Below, in pieces: positions 27,441-41,600 of a stretch of DNA of 64,000 nt (the first letter of the stretch is position 1; every line of letters begins with the position of its first letter). The translations under genes and the position numbers were made by a program. The DNA lies in contig VXAA01004224.1 in the NCBI GenBank assembly GCA_013399115.1, forward strand, positions 274,013 to 338,012. Direction: 5' to 3'. A model generated the notes under the pieces. The model saw nothing but the letters and a program-made list of their open reading frames with translations. It made no database searches and was not told the origin of the DNA. The DNA is from Anseranas semipalmata. Taxonomy: Eukaryota; Chordata; Aves; Anseriformes; Anseranatidae.

Positions 27441-27627
27441 GAATCACAGAATCACAGAATCGTTCAGGTTGGAACAGACCTCCAAGATCACCTAGTCCAA
27501 CCTCTGACCTAACTCTAACAAGGCCCACACTAAACCATATCTCTAAGCTCAACATCTAAACGTCTTTTAAAGACCTCCAGGGATGGTGACTCAACCACTT
27601 CCCTGGGCAGCCCATTCCAATGCCTAA
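27441..27627 (-). mobile_element. CR1 LINE 3' end, antisense
   Basis: Starts with two copies of GAATCACA, then CGTTCAGGTTGGAACAGACC and TCCAAGATCACCTAGTCCAA. Next comes CTCCAGGGATGGTGACTCAA and CTGGGCAGCCCATTCCAATG. This is the reverse complement of a CR1 3' end, about 185 bp, 5'-truncated. It is the same subfamily as the copy near 29.2 kb, in the opposite orientation. Confidence 0.95.
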
Positions 27628-29194
27628 AGAACAATCAACAAGATCAGCTGTCAAAGCCTTAAACATAATGAAATGCTAAAATTCTATCACCGAATCTCTT
27701 ATAACTACATAATGAGGACACAATAAAGCAAAACAGATGTATTTTCAGTATGAATTTTCTAATCAGTCTCAAAAAAATTTTGGCACGTTCCTGAATAATA
27801 ATTCTATGAAAACAGAATTCAGACGAGCTCATACTGTGACAACACATCGCACGAGCTAGAACACCTATCATTTGGGTTTACTGTTAACTCCTGTTCTCTA
27901 CAATGAATGATCTCTACTTTGTCCACAGAGGTAGTTTAAAACCTGAGATTTTTTTAAAAAGTTAAGGAAGCCCTCCATTTTGCATCACAGCTTCTATTGA
28001 CTAGAAGAATAATGAAAGCTTGTTAACATACATATAAAATGTAATTACCTGCCTGTGCAGTGATCTTCACTGTGGGGAGTTTCCTTGCTATAACCAAAAC
28101 AAAGGTGGTATCTAATCATAGTAATGGCAAGTAGGACGGGGAAAAATGAAAATTCAGAATTGTATGATTAATGAAAAGAAACTCTCAGAATCCCTGGCAT
28201 TTGACAAACTTTCTATCCAAGAAGCTGTCGGCTATGGTATTAAGTTTACAGATCTTCTGCTTGTTTGTTAATAATTTCAACATTTGATCACATTGTAGCT
28301 TTGCATATCTCTTTATAGGAACCTCATATCTTTCTGTCAATGAAGTGGAGATTGTTCAGATAGAATTAGCTTTGATGCCGTTAAGAGTGAGGCCCTGGGC
28401 ATTGATATTTTCTGATATAAAGAACTGCAGCCACCTCACAATGGAAACTTTTGATACATTTTTCCTTTGCACAGCTAGATAATGTAAAACAAAGAGAAAT
28501 CTGTCTTTTCAAATTCTCTGATTCTTTGCAAGGTATCAAGCCATTACACTACTTGCTTCTTAAAAAAAAAATCACAATATAGATACTTTAGTATTACATT
28601 TCATATCAAATGTGCCATTTTTTCTTCTTCACACATTTTGTTTCCAGACAAAAGACGACAGAACAGTCTTATAAGTGATAAAAACTGAAGATACTTTTGC
28701 TATAGACACATACTCTGCACCTCTACCCTTGCTGAAGGCATTAGTTCTGTTAATAAAGCTCAAAATCGCAAAATCCTCCTTACCATTATGTTATGTAGAA
28801 AGGAAACTTATGTCGTCAGAACCAGAGAAATATTGAATAAAGCAGCTCAGCTAGGCAGAAAATACGTGTTTGAAGTGCATTATTTACTTTCCATCTGTTA
28901 CACCTTGTTGTGAATTGGGAGAATGTTAAGATGGAGCCATAGCAATAGGATCCCTGGTTTCACTGCTTTAACTTTATCTGTTGCTGCAACTTTGACAAAA
29001 GTAAGTAAATGGGGACTATTTGGAATTAATTGATTCTTTTATATAATTCCAAAGTCTGTATGTCAAACCACACATCACTGAAAGCCCCATTTATTGATTT
29101 TTTTTTTTCTTGAGGTAGATCTTGCTTTATTATCACCGTACAAAGGAAACCTATGTTTTATTCAGTTTGCTCATCGTAGGACCTTGTTTTGGGC

Positions 29195-29272
29195 CTTGTT
29201 AGAGTTAGGTCAGAGGTTGGACTAGGTGATCTTGGAGGTCTCTTCCAACCTGAACGATTCTGTGATTCTGTA
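29195..29272 (+). mobile_element. CR1 LINE 3' end
   Basis: GGGCCTTGTTAGAGTTAGGT, CAGAGGTTGGACTAGGTGAT, CTTGGAGGTCTCTTCCAACC and TGAACGATTCTGTGATTCTG give the CR1 3' terminus in sense orientation. It is nearly the exact complement of the copy starting at 27441. Confidence 0.93.
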
Positions 29273-29888
29273 AACCTGCACAACTAAACACTGTAGAACT
29301 GAGACTTGCATCAACAGGTATCAGCAGGGACATAAGGTATAAAAGGTTAGTTCTGCTTCAAGTTTAGGCAGCCAAACTATAGTAAAAATATAGTAGTTTT
29401 TAGAAGAAAATATTTGTGGGTCTTAGGAGTTTTTGTCAGAATTAAAGCAATGTAAAGGACAGTAAAGAAATCATGTCTCTACTGTATAAGAGTAAATTTT
29501 TACTCAATTTCCCAAATCTCCTATTAGAAATAAAATAGTGATTTCTTTCATTCTGATGGTAACTTTAACAGTTCCAATACTACTTGAAGTGGAGTCTGCC
29601 AGCCCCCTGCACCCCTGCAAATAGAGTTTCCTAGCTATTGTCAGGCTTCCAAAGGCTTATGATTTGCCTGAATGCAGCCACAACACAGTTCCAGTCCCCT
29701 TAATCCAGCTTCTCAGTGCAAAGTCCATTTGCCTGGGACATGTGCATGCTTTTGGTGTAAATAGTTCATAGAAAAAGAAGATTCTCCATAAGAAAGTACT
29801 TTGTGTGCTTTCTTGAAATAACATGACTGTGCCATTTACACAGATGCTGCCGCTATGTCCTTGATCACGTCAGGAACATACTTTTCCT

Positions 29889-29909
29889 AAAAAAAAAAAA
29901 AAAAAAAAA
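29889..29909. repeat. Poly(A) run of 21
   Basis: Uninterrupted A21 with no recognisable retroposed sequence before it and no flanking direct repeat that I could find. Confidence 0.95.
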
Positions 29910-31136
29910 GCAGTTTCTGAGACTCAATAATGATAGTGTGGTATCTTTCAATTCAAACCAGGTGAAGCTCCCTTTCTGATCTGGTATGAACCATGCTCTC
30001 TGTGTAGGGTTGCCTGCTGGCAGGCTCCCTCACATAAAAAGCTAGCAGCTGCTGTTACAGATTCGCTATGGTTTCAGCCCAAGATGACAAAGAGAATCTC
30101 GAATAAACTCATTAATAAGAAAGCTGGAAGAAGAAAAGGAGGAGTTTTCAACTTACGCCTACTCTGAACCTATTTCTTCCTGTTCCCTGGACCCAAGCCA
30201 GCCCAAACAGGGGGTGTCAAGAGTGATGTGCTTCACACTCAACGGGGTCTTTGCATTCAGGCACACAGGGAGATGTATGGATGCTGACACAGGGCAAACA
30301 GACACTGACCAAAAGAGTTGTTGCAGTGACTGAGGATGGATCTCATCTTTGGCATGGAGACAGAAAAGTACAATTGCTAAAAGCTATTTCAAATATTTTA
30401 ATCGACTTTCTCTTCATTGTCACTTTGGAAACCTCAGGAGTCTAGATAGAACAGAAAAAAGATGGCAGCTCAGGCACCTTTTAACTAAAGCAGGCCTTGT
30501 ATATACTTTTTTTATACGGAATAGTCCATTTTTTACACAACCTTGCATGACGAAGCACTTTGGAAAGAAACAGCTTGTTTCTGTGGAGAGAAGCCTTGGG
30601 CGGGCTTTTCGTGCAAATGCTCCTGACCTGTGAAATAACAAGTGCCAGATAATCAGCAGTTCACAGGGAGAAAAGAAAGACCGGTATCCTTAGTATACTT
30701 CCACCAATCAGCAATCAATGACCAATTAAAACAACATTTAAGTACTTTCTCATGCAATTAAACCACAGAGCCTCTATTTCCAGTAAAATGGATAACAAAA
30801 CTAAGAAGCTGCATGTACCATGAAGTTTCAGTTACAGCACAAGAATTTTAGTGCTTTCCATGATCCTAATAAGCTTTATTTCATTGCATTAGAACTCTGA
30901 TAACTACTGTTAATAGCACACACCCGTAAAAGCCCTATCACACAACACAATGCAGCATTATTTAACAAAACCATGATATCATCCTTAAATTTATGAAAGC
31001 AAAACCAAAAAATTAGGTCCAGAAAAATTTTGTTGTTGTTGTATCCCTAGTGTTGCCAGAAAACAATTCTTTGAAAGAAAGACTTATCCAACCACTATTA
31101 TTAGTCCAACAAGTATTTCTTAGCTTTGGATGCATG

Positions 31137-31154
31137 AAAAAAAAAAAAAAAAAA
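31137..31154. repeat. Poly(A) run of 18
   Basis: Uninterrupted A18. No associated element recognised. Confidence 0.95.
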
Positions 31155-34100
31155 TGGAGATTATAACTGCTATGTTAAATACAGGTGCCACAATGGAACA
31201 AGGAGAAAAAACATCCTAGTTTTCCACAGCAGACTGTGCTAAGGAGGTTTCTATACAAGTTAAAGGACAGCATGCAGAATTCCTACAGCACTGAAGCTCA
31301 AGGTTATCAAAACCCAAGAGACTGTTTACACAAAACATATTTCCTTAGAAAGGCCAAAAGGTGCAACCAGGGAAAGGAAGAAAGGAAGGAATGCAAAAAA
31401 AATCACAGTTCTCCCTGACTGAGAGATTTAAGATACTATAAAACCGTAATAATGTTATGCTTTTTAAATAATGTATTAAAATATGACTAAATAGGATGCA
31501 TAAATTTATAGAAATGAACACTTTTACACACACACAAAATTTAAAGAGAAATACAAGTCCATATATCCATGTAAAAATCATACAAGAAGCATCAATGTAC
31601 AACACCGGCAAAAACAGAGCACTCCCTGCCTCCTTCCTTTCAAATCACATAATACCTTTATCATGAGCAAAAATTTAAATGACTTAATATTTAAAAAGAA
31701 ACCAGACAGTTCCATCATGCCCTAATGATCACCACCACATCATGAAACCATTCCTTAGAATAGTCCTAAGCCTCTACATAAGCCATGTCATTCCTTCAAA
31801 TCAAATAGTGTAAGCCAAGATGCCTACTTGCATAGGTAAAGACCCTCCACAAATATGTGCACTATAAACCCATATAGAAGCTATATGTAGAACTCTAATT
31901 GTGTATTTGCTTTTGCAGGAAATAATGAATACACTCTTCATACAAAATAGTTATGTGAAAAGCATCATAACGGAAAGGCTTTAATTCCATATTTACGATG
32001 TCCTTAAAACTGGGAATAGACATTTTTTCTTTATTAATTCTTCCCAAAATTAACTGTTTTTAAAAGGAAGTTTAATTCAGTTAAATGAATGTTTCTTTTT
32101 ATCTTTTTGGCTTAAGCCAAACAAATATTTAAATCCTTCGGTGGGAGAGGATAACAGACTTATGCAGGGTATTGGCATTATGGAATGACTGAAAGTATAA
32201 AGGGCAATGTGGAAGAAAATATCAAGACACCTGTTGGGGAAGATGACAAATAGCATTAAAGGCTGGCAAACTCAGCTGGAGATAAAGGGTACCTTACAGG
32301 TGAAAGGCTCAGACATCTCTTTTCTTCCCAATGTTAATTAATCTTCTACGTGCTTTGCACAGATTGTTTTTTAATGCCGTTACTTAACAAAAAAAAATAA
32401 ATAAATTAACATAGTAAGATACACTCAGAGATTATCTCAGTTCATGAAGCTCTATCTAAATTTTAATGTTCCCAAAGTTTCCCATACTTTTTATTTACTC
32501 TTCAGACATTTCTTAGGCATGAGACCAAATTGCAAAATTTGCACTGAGCTTTCTTCCAACACTGGCACCAATGACAGGCACCACTGACACAGGTTCAGAT
32601 CTGGAGCAATACGATCCGGTTCAAATGCAAGACAGGTTAGTGATGACTTGATTAACCAAAAAAAATCCAATAGTTTAACTGAAAAATCCACCAAACCATT
32701 TGAAATGGATTAAAGCAATTCATGAATTAATATTTTAAAGAGCTCATTAGGCATAAATAAGAGAGAAAATACAGTATACTTTATTAGATTTTGAAGAAAT
32801 AATAGGACACGCCAGCGTATATTGTTTTTGATTTTGATCTACAGGAGGTGTGGAATATATGCTTTAAAATTCTAATTTTAAGTACTAAAATATGCTGGTA
32901 ACTAGGAAAGCATAAAACAGTGATGAATTATAACATAGAAGACTAAATGAGAATTTATACACTAAAGTCATTTCATCTGTTAATCATTCCAGGTAACTGT
33001 ACCAGAGGTAAACTAGCTAAAATGATAAACTGATGGACATTATTAAAAAATTACATCTGAAGAATAAAAAAACCAGCACATATCCACAGAAAAAGCTGGG
33101 CAAATTCAGTAAAGCAGATTAATAGTTCCAAATGACTCAAAAATGCCAAAGCTATGTGTAACATCAAATGTCCTTCCTACTGCCATTTTCAAAATAATTT
33201 CCCACCTATTCTGGAAAACATTACTAATGCTGAACTTTCTGGGACCCACCCTTAGCTATTGAATCAGCTTCTGTTGGGAATACAGGTTCAGGAGGGAGTT
33301 GTTCAACACATTCAAAAGATCACACTCAGTAATGCTCCCAAAAGCATTTATTCTTAAGGCCATCTAGCACTTCAGCAGTTGTTTCAAGCTCATTTTTAGA
33401 AAGCAAAACCACATATTGTGAATGGGATTTACAACAAATTGCAATAAAGCAAGCAATGGGTATTTGTATTCCGCAGGGTGAGCCTGAGCAACTTTAAATC
33501 ACCTTTTTTCAGTTTGGATTGCTGATATATCCCACATAATGGGCCAAAGTGATTTGATCTCACCATAGACTTCAGCTGGATGGACTGACAGATGGATTGA
33601 TCTTGACTGACAACGACCAACCCTCAGGTCCTTTCCCCTCCATACCTATTAACTCACCTACTCACCTATTGCCAAAAGTTTTCCTTTGCCGAGGCCACAA
33701 AAGGATCCTTTATCTGTGTAAGGGAGAGGGTCTATTTCTCTGTTTTATCTTAGAAGTTGCTGCTGTCTTGTTCAAGGGCATCATATTCTGGCTGGTTTTG
33801 TTGTTGGTCTGTCTGTCTAGCTGTTAAAGAAGGGATGCCCAAGCTCTCAGTTTCCTAGATTTATATATACCATCTCTATCCATTTCTTCTATAATTGCTG
33901 TTATCTTTAAACAAAGAAAAAAATGGCCTCCATTCTTGTTTATTGCCCGTTATGCTGATTGGCCATCAGTGTAGCTTTTCTTTGAGAGTTTAGATTAAAA
34001 AAAGTAACAGAAAAGATACTATATTACTCAAAAATATATTTGTTATAAATTAACAATACACAAAGTCCACCACCATCAAAATAAATATGCCAGCTTAAAC

Positions 34101-34959
34101 ATACACATTCTTCATTAAACTATTTCCCCCTTCCCTTATCCACTATGAGAAGATATCAAATTAAAACGGGATAAACTGCATACAAGCTAGTTTGCTAGTG
34201 TGAAACAGCTGGGCTGCTCCAACAGTGACAAAGAGGTCACTCTGTGAAAATACACAGTGATTACGGCAATAAAGGAAACAGCTGATAGAGGTTAGATGGT
34301 GGAAACAAGAGGGCAGTCCGGAACAGAAAGACGAGGTTGGAATGAAGACAGAAGGAGCACGGGAGGAGCAGGGGAAGAGCCTGCCAAAAGGCATGGGTCT
34401 GGGACACAGAGCTACGGCGTGAGGGGGGAGGGAAGAGCCTCAGTGCCGAAGTTGTCCGACACCTCACATCATCACACTGTTCTCGGTTTCTTTCAACTCA
34501 GAGGAACTCTGACTATTTGGGCTGAACCGTCATTTAGAAATGATTTCAGAAAGGGGAAATTTCAGAGAAATATGCAGCCATTTCTGATGTGGAACAAGAA
34601 CACATTTTTTGGCCACATTACTAAATTCTATTGACTTTTCTATGAAAGGTTGCAGCATCTCTTTTATGATTTGGAACAGACTTGAAAATCTGCCTGGGAA
34701 GTGAAATTGTTGGAACGCACATTTACTATCCTCATGAAAACTTTGGATGAGTTCTGTGCATTTCAAAAAACAAACCCTATCCATTTGTAGATCACCGCAC
34801 TTCACAACTTCATTTCTAAAGGAAACTTCATGTATTTAGCACATACCAGCATAGGGCTGAACATGACTTCCTCAGAAATCATATTTTTGAATCACAGAAT
34901 ACTAGCTTAAGTATAAAACTCAAAGTAAATCCATCACCTCTGTGGTTTCAGTGCTTACT

Positions 34960-35690
34960 CTTGCCAGGTCTGAGCATCAGAGGAAGAAGAAATGGTACAA
35001 ACAATGCACAAGCAACAAAAACCTTGCACTGAGGGCCCAGTGACTGGAGAAAGCAGACTGGAACAAAGATTGGAAGCATCATTAAAGGAGGCACAGAAAA
35101 GATGGAGAGAAAAATTAGGAGCAAGTAGTAAGGTGGAGGGGACTCACTGAGCAAGAAGGCTAATAATGGAGAAAGGAAATGGAAGTGGTAACAGAAATAC
35201 AAGAAACCAAATTAAAAGAATGGAAGAGACAGAAGCATGGACTGACTGCAACGAAGGAGTTCAAAATATAGGATGAAGGAAAAGAGAATAATCTAAAGAG
35301 TGAGAGTGATCTCAGAAAAAGTACTAACTGGACAAATAGTAAGGGAGAGGAAAGGGGACAAGAAAAAACAATACTGAGGCCCTGGGAAAGGAAAATGGAA
35401 ATGGGGACTTCTGTGGATAAAAGCCTGGAGGCCAGGGGAGCAGGGCACAGCTAGATGCGATAAGGTCCTGCAGAAGAGAACCAAGATTGCTAAGCGACAT
35501 GGAATTTCAGAGGAGAGGCTCGGACTGGCCAGGCAATGTGCACAGACCAGGCAAGGAGACTGAGGGATGCCAGCTGGGACCAGCCAGAAGAATGAAACCA
35601 AAACAAAGAGACACTGGGAAAAGGCAGGACTGGTAAAAAGGCACATTAGTGGGAGTGAGCAAAAAGAAACAAACACTCGGAAGGAACATT
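34960..35690 (+). other. Long purine-rich tract with strand asymmetry
   Basis: For about 730 bp the plus strand is dominated by GGAA, GAAG and AGAG words, in contrast to surrounding mixed AT-rich sequence; a similar shorter stretch lies at about 34290-34440. The PCCA transcript is the pyrimidine-rich strand here. The long minus-strand open frames of 127 and 145 codons (35293-35676, 35507-35944) are explained by this base skew (few stop codons on the pyrimidine strand), and their peptides (rich in S, L, F, P, C) look like no family I know. Confidence 0.6.
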
Positions 35691-38600
35691 TTCGAACACT
35701 TGACCACTACCCTTTCAAAATGGAGGCTGGAATAAAACTCAAATTCTTGACCTTTATCGTCCATTTCTATTACTGTGCTGCATAGAATATGGCAGTCTTG
35801 CCTGCAACCACACTCTCTGCTCAGTGCAGAGGTCCACACAATGACCTTCACAGATCCAACCCAGATCAATCCTCTGAGTATCAGCATTACATTGCAAAGC
35901 AAACTGGGGGAAAAAAGAGAGGAAGAACTATTACATATGAACACAGGGATCTACCTCTCTCTCACACACATACACAGTCACTAAATTGAGATGCAATTTT
36001 ATGTGAACATGAATATCAAGAACAAAAAGTTTGAGATATGAATCACTAGCTGGCTTTGCATACATATTCCAAACACATCCAAATGCTGTCGCATTACTGA
36101 ACAACACTCATTAATGAAACTATTCACCATATTGTTCAGGTAGCCTTACTGCAACTACTCAAGTCTTAGTCCACAGACATAAGTATTGTTTTCTTCAACA
36201 TACTTTTTATCCCTCCCTTAGCACGATATTTTCACTCTTTCATGTTAGAGAAATATCAGTTTATTTTCACCATATTCCCATCATCTCACACCATCTAGTA
36301 GAGGTGAGACTTTGACAGATTACAGTTTAAAAAGACCCTACTAAATATATGATGCATATGTGAGACCTGATACTTCAGAGTACTTCATGTTATAACTTTA
36401 AACATTCTTATACCACTCATTTCCCCGGTAGCTGTAAGTATTCAGCATTTCTGTGACTGATTCTAGTGTGAGGCTTGATGCCCAGAGAATGAAGAGCATA
36501 CAAAATTGACCGCATTAGAAAGTATGGTTTCAAAGATTTGGCTAGCTTCTCTGAAAAACTTTGACAGAGGCAGCGATAGAAGTCAGCATACAGCCTCCTT
36601 AACCACACGATTGACCTCTCTCTCCTTACACTCCCCTCATTCATTGCCTCTCTACATTTCCACAACAAATGAAACAAAGGTCTATAGACAACAGTCCCCA
36701 TCCTTACACAGACTGTGGAAAACACAGAGAGCTGGCCTATATAATATACTGAACAGTGAAGGGATTCTGCATTTAGTCACACACCTGACATCTGGCCTTC
36801 CTTAAATCTAACTGATTTTGGAACTGCAACAACAATATTTGAAATAAAGACTGGTGCATATAATATTACCTGAAATAATACGTAATTCTATGATTATGGA
36901 GCTATTTTGTTTTTCAGTTGCTTTCAATTCATTCTATGTCCTTGAGATCTGTACATTTTCACTGGGAAATGAAATAATTCATTGGCAGTGCATTAAGACT
37001 ATTAAAATCAGTTTCCTTTTTATTCTCTATATGAGCCACAGACAGTGATCGAGTTCATTTTCAGTATTGTAAAATTACTTCCCTCCTCCTGCATTGAGAA
37101 CCACCTTGTTCTCTTTCTTAAGCCTTTCAATAATTCAGTACCTTTAGCCTGATCTCTGAAGGAAAGGGGGTTAAAATCCACCGTCTGTTTGCAGGTCTCT
37201 CTAAACACCCCCACCACCACCTTTTGAACTCACTGACTCGTCAGTATTAACCAAACATATTAAAATCCCTTTAAGTTTTAAGAAAATGAGAAGCTGCACA
37301 GAGAACCAAATGAGTGCCCCCCTTCAGATCTCGGACAGACATGGAAAATTTGGTTGTCATCCAACAGCTGGGCTGGCCAATCTGTATGTGAGTGACTGCA
37401 CCTTGCCTTCTTTCCACTCATTTTCCTTCAGCATCAACCACAGCAGTATCTGAAAGCCATTCACTGAATAGTCTACACTGATCAACCAGACACTTATCAC
37501 TACAGCTTTCATGACATTGTTTGTTGTAGAGGTGTGGTAACATGACACAATGCAGTGTCAACGTGGAGATGCGTATGCCAGCCCTAAGCAACTTAATTCA
37601 AGTAGGAGCAGTACAGCTGCATTAACACAGCACTGCCCAAACTACACCAGCCAGCGTAGGTTTCTTTGTAGTGTGCTAAACCGTGCCGTGTAAACACATC
37701 CTGAATTGGAGAACAGTAGAGTACAATGTCTCTTTGGTGACTACTACATATAAATAATAAATAGGACTGCTATTCATGGATAAGCCTGACCATTTGTACC
37801 TCTAATCTTCATTTTCATCCTCTCGCAACCCCAGTTCCCTGGTTTTATTAGAACATTCTGTTTGCATTCAAATCTTCCTTACAATGAGCTTAATCGCCAG
37901 ACATACAGCTGTCCCACTAGTCTCGTATAGCCAGATCTATTCCACAGATCTCTGACTTCTACCAATAGCCAACACTGATACCGAATGAACTCTCCTGAAC
38001 AAAGCTATGTTTTCTTAATAATAACAGTTGTATAAACATAAGGTCTTCTCAGTTAAAGGGAAACCAACATCAAACAGCAGTAAAACATGGAACCCTAAAC
38101 CCTTCTTTCTTTGAAGAAACACGTTTGAAGCGAGGTGTTTCTAGTTATGGGTGAATGAAATGAGAATTCAGCTGCAACAAACGGACATCCAGTCCGTATG
38201 AAAGACTAATTAGATCCATCTGAGAAGCTGTGTCTAAAACTGCTTCACATATTTCAAAGGAAAGCTCTTCTAGTCTATCTTTTGAGAAGACTACATCAAA
38301 ACATTTAGTCACAGCTGACGCACATCTATCCACTACAGCAGCATTATTTTTCATAAGCCATAAAAGCTACATTAAAGTAATGTTAATAATCTGGCTTACT
38401 TAAAAATTAAATTAAAGGGGGAAAAAAACAGCAAAGAAATTTAGAGCTAAGAAAGCAACTCAAAGCAGCAACGACCCTATAGTTCGCCCCTATGCCAACG
38501 CATCAAGAGATCCCAAAGTAGAGTGTCATCCTGAATTTTAAATGTGCTGAGATTTGCTAAGAGAGCAGAATTAAAGATGAAACACCATTCAGGAGCTGCA

Positions 38601-41600
38601 GATTTAACTATGGCTTTTGTGGTAAAAAGCCAGGCTCTTAACATCACATTAGCATGCTTTTAAATGTAACTATTGCTACAGCTGAACCAGCAGGAGGAGC
38701 TCACAACATTTTTTGATCTATTCATTCTACAAAATTTGGGGAGGGGGCTGGGAAGTTGGAGCTCTTTTTTTTTTTTTCTTGAGGGTGGGAAGGAATTGGT
38801 TGGGTTTTTTCTTTCCAGTTTTGTAAAAATTAGAAAATAATGATATGAATATTTTGGTGCAGCAACTGAAGTGTGCATGGCACACAAATGAACTGAGGAC
38901 ATTACTGGTGCCCCAAGGAGTTTTCAGTCTTACACCAAAAGACCACAGCAGGACAGCAAAGGTGGCTGTTATGCCAGAAATTAGACTTTCTGGAGAAAGA
39001 AAATCGTATGGTATTGCTCTGTACTGTCGCAGACATTTAATTTTGTGTTTTATTGTTCACTGGAATTCCTGGATTGTTGGATCATAACCCATAGCAGAAC
39101 ATAGTATCCATTTTCATATCGCAGGAACTCATGATATGAAGCCACCTCTGCGGGTCAAACTTAAGACACAGCCAGTCTTCATCAGATAATTTAGAAGTAA
39201 CCACTGTAAAAACCTAGCTCCTTCTCCGCCTTCTAAGACCTATGCTTTAAAATAATGAAAAGAAGCCTGATTCTGAGACAAGGAAAATAAATATCCAAAC
39301 TGACCATGCTTCCTTTTAAAGCATTTTGCTTTCTAATATTTCATACTTTTTTTGTTGCATTTTCTTCTTAAGCATTCCTTGTAGCCTACATACCAGTGCC
39401 AGACCATATGTGAGTTTTACAGAAGAGCTATGAATCACCAGAAACCTGGGTATACCACAGAACTATTATAACCAAGCTATTACACTGCCCTGACATAGAG
39501 GGGAGAGCATATTATTAAAACTACAAAATTAGTTCATTACTTTTCATTTTATTTTTAGTTCTCAACACTGTGGATATTTTCTTTATATGCTTATGAAGTA
39601 CTGTATGAATAAACTAGTATGAGATATACAAACAAACCCACACCAATCTCTCTACAAAGCAAATATGCACATATTGTACCAGTCCCTTACACATACTTAT
39701 TGTTAAACTGACATGTTATTTAAAAAAACATGCAACCCAGATACACTGTGTTTCTCCTTTTGCTTAGTACGCAAGTACTCCTAATACAAGTATATACAAA
39801 TATTACACAAGTACACTTAACATTTACCTAAGAATTTTTACCTCCAGCTTACCTAACACTGCTCACGATTCATGAACAATGTGTCCCAGCGTCTATATGC
39901 TCTGAGAGACTCAATTCAGCAGAGTGGAAATGCATACCAGAAACACTGAGTTCACAACAAGATACCAAGGCCAAGGCTACTTTCATTTAAAAAACACCAT
40001 GTCAGCAGCCACAGAAATGTACCAATTAAAGCACCTGCCCACAGAGTCAGAACACGAGGATCAGGGCTCTCCTCAGATTGAAGGGTTCAAGCCCACAGCT
40101 TCTCCCCCAGGAGAAACTGTCCCCGCGCATCAGGACAGGATGTGCAATCTCTACCCTTCCTGCAGAAATCTGCCACTGTGCAGAAAGTAGTGTAGGATCC
40201 ATAAAGCCACAGAGCCAGTCAATAAGCATTACTGTAGCCCAGTGATAAAAGAAAGGCCAGCTAAGCTGGGGGCAAGGGGAATAGAGGGGGAAACGTGAAG
40301 TCTGCATTCCCTTCATTCTTGAATTCTATACACAAAATGGTGGGAGGGCAGAGGTGAATAAACACTGGTCACACCAGCTCCCCAAAAGTTGACTCCACCC
40401 TTTCTAGGAGCCCTTTTCCCTAAACCATGTCCAATTTTCTTCAGTTAATGAAAATCTCTGACAACACGCTGTTGAACAAAGTACTATAATTTGAAAGATC
40501 AGTAAATCAATTATATTGTTCTTCCAAGTTGAATTACAGTGCCTACTTTTAGACATAATATAAGCAGGAATATCTATAGGTAGCTAAGAAATGCAGAGCT
40601 GCATTAGACAGTAACACGTTTTATGGGCTGGGGAAGAAGGAGTTACTTTTCTACACTTTTTGAACCGATTAAATAAGGGTATGACTGAGAGGACAGCAAC
40701 TCCAAAACGTGGATATCACCATACTGTTTTAAAGGAGATCTACAAATGAAACAAAGTTAACTACACAGTTCAAGCAACAGGTAGGTAGAAGAAAGCATCT
40801 AATTGATGTCAAGAGATATGCTTTGCTAAATATTTTCATTTTCCACGTCATTTGTTAAATAGTCCATTAAATCAAATTAAATTCACTAATTTTATTTTAA
40901 ATTTGAGTCCAGTCTAACTGAACTACAATGAGCAACCTCTGGCACTCAAGACACTATTTTGCACTATATTATATGCCATGTAAAACCAGCTGTGACGGAA
41001 CAGTACATCTATCATAAAATGTTTTCAGTGCTTAGAAAGGTACAAATATATACCTTAACTCCTGACTAAGCAACAACCTATAGAACTTAGTAATGACAAG
41101 TTTCATTCACACAACTGTATGTGTACTACAATGGAGAATTTGTGTCCTATTCCACAAGTAGAATACAAACTATTTTGAAAAAGACAAGAAAAGTGTTCTG
41201 CTCATAGGTTTAAAGATCATGCAACTGATCTGCCTCCTACACTTGTGCCTCTACATCTACACTTTCCCTTCATTCAAACTAACACAGGATGTCAGAATAA
41301 CAGTATATTTTATTCCACGCATATAACAAGATAACATATATGACATTCCATTACATAATGTTATATATTTAGAAGTAGAGTAACAGGAAAATCTTCATTT
41401 GCTTCTCTTGGGGATATATATTAACTTATAGCTTCTCCAGCTACCTCTCTTTACTATTTTAATTCTCACAGGTATTTGCTTTTCATCCCTATGGACACAA
41501 CTCTCAGGTTTCTTTTATATGACCAATTAGTTGTATGTTCTTATGTGCCTGAAGCATACCAGAAATGTAAAATACTAGTAATAATAATTCTGGTATTTTA

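Noticed and set aside
34530..34805. Minus-strand frame of 91 codons
   Set aside because: Composition looks reasonable, but no family is recognised and no exon boundaries fit PCCA.
34890..34915. GAATCACAGAATACTAGC, resembling the start of an antisense CR1 tail
   Set aside because: The following bases lack the AGGTTGGAA-type sequence that should come next, so the match is limited to about 12 bases.
35293..35944. Overlapping minus-strand frames of 127 and 145 codons
   Set aside because: They are explained by the purine-rich plus strand, which leaves few stops on the complement; peptide composition is skewed and motif-free.
37545..37705. Possible second hAT-like element ending GTGTAAACACATCCTGA
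   Set aside because: The right end resembles a hAT terminus, but I could not find a matching left end or an 8-bp duplication.
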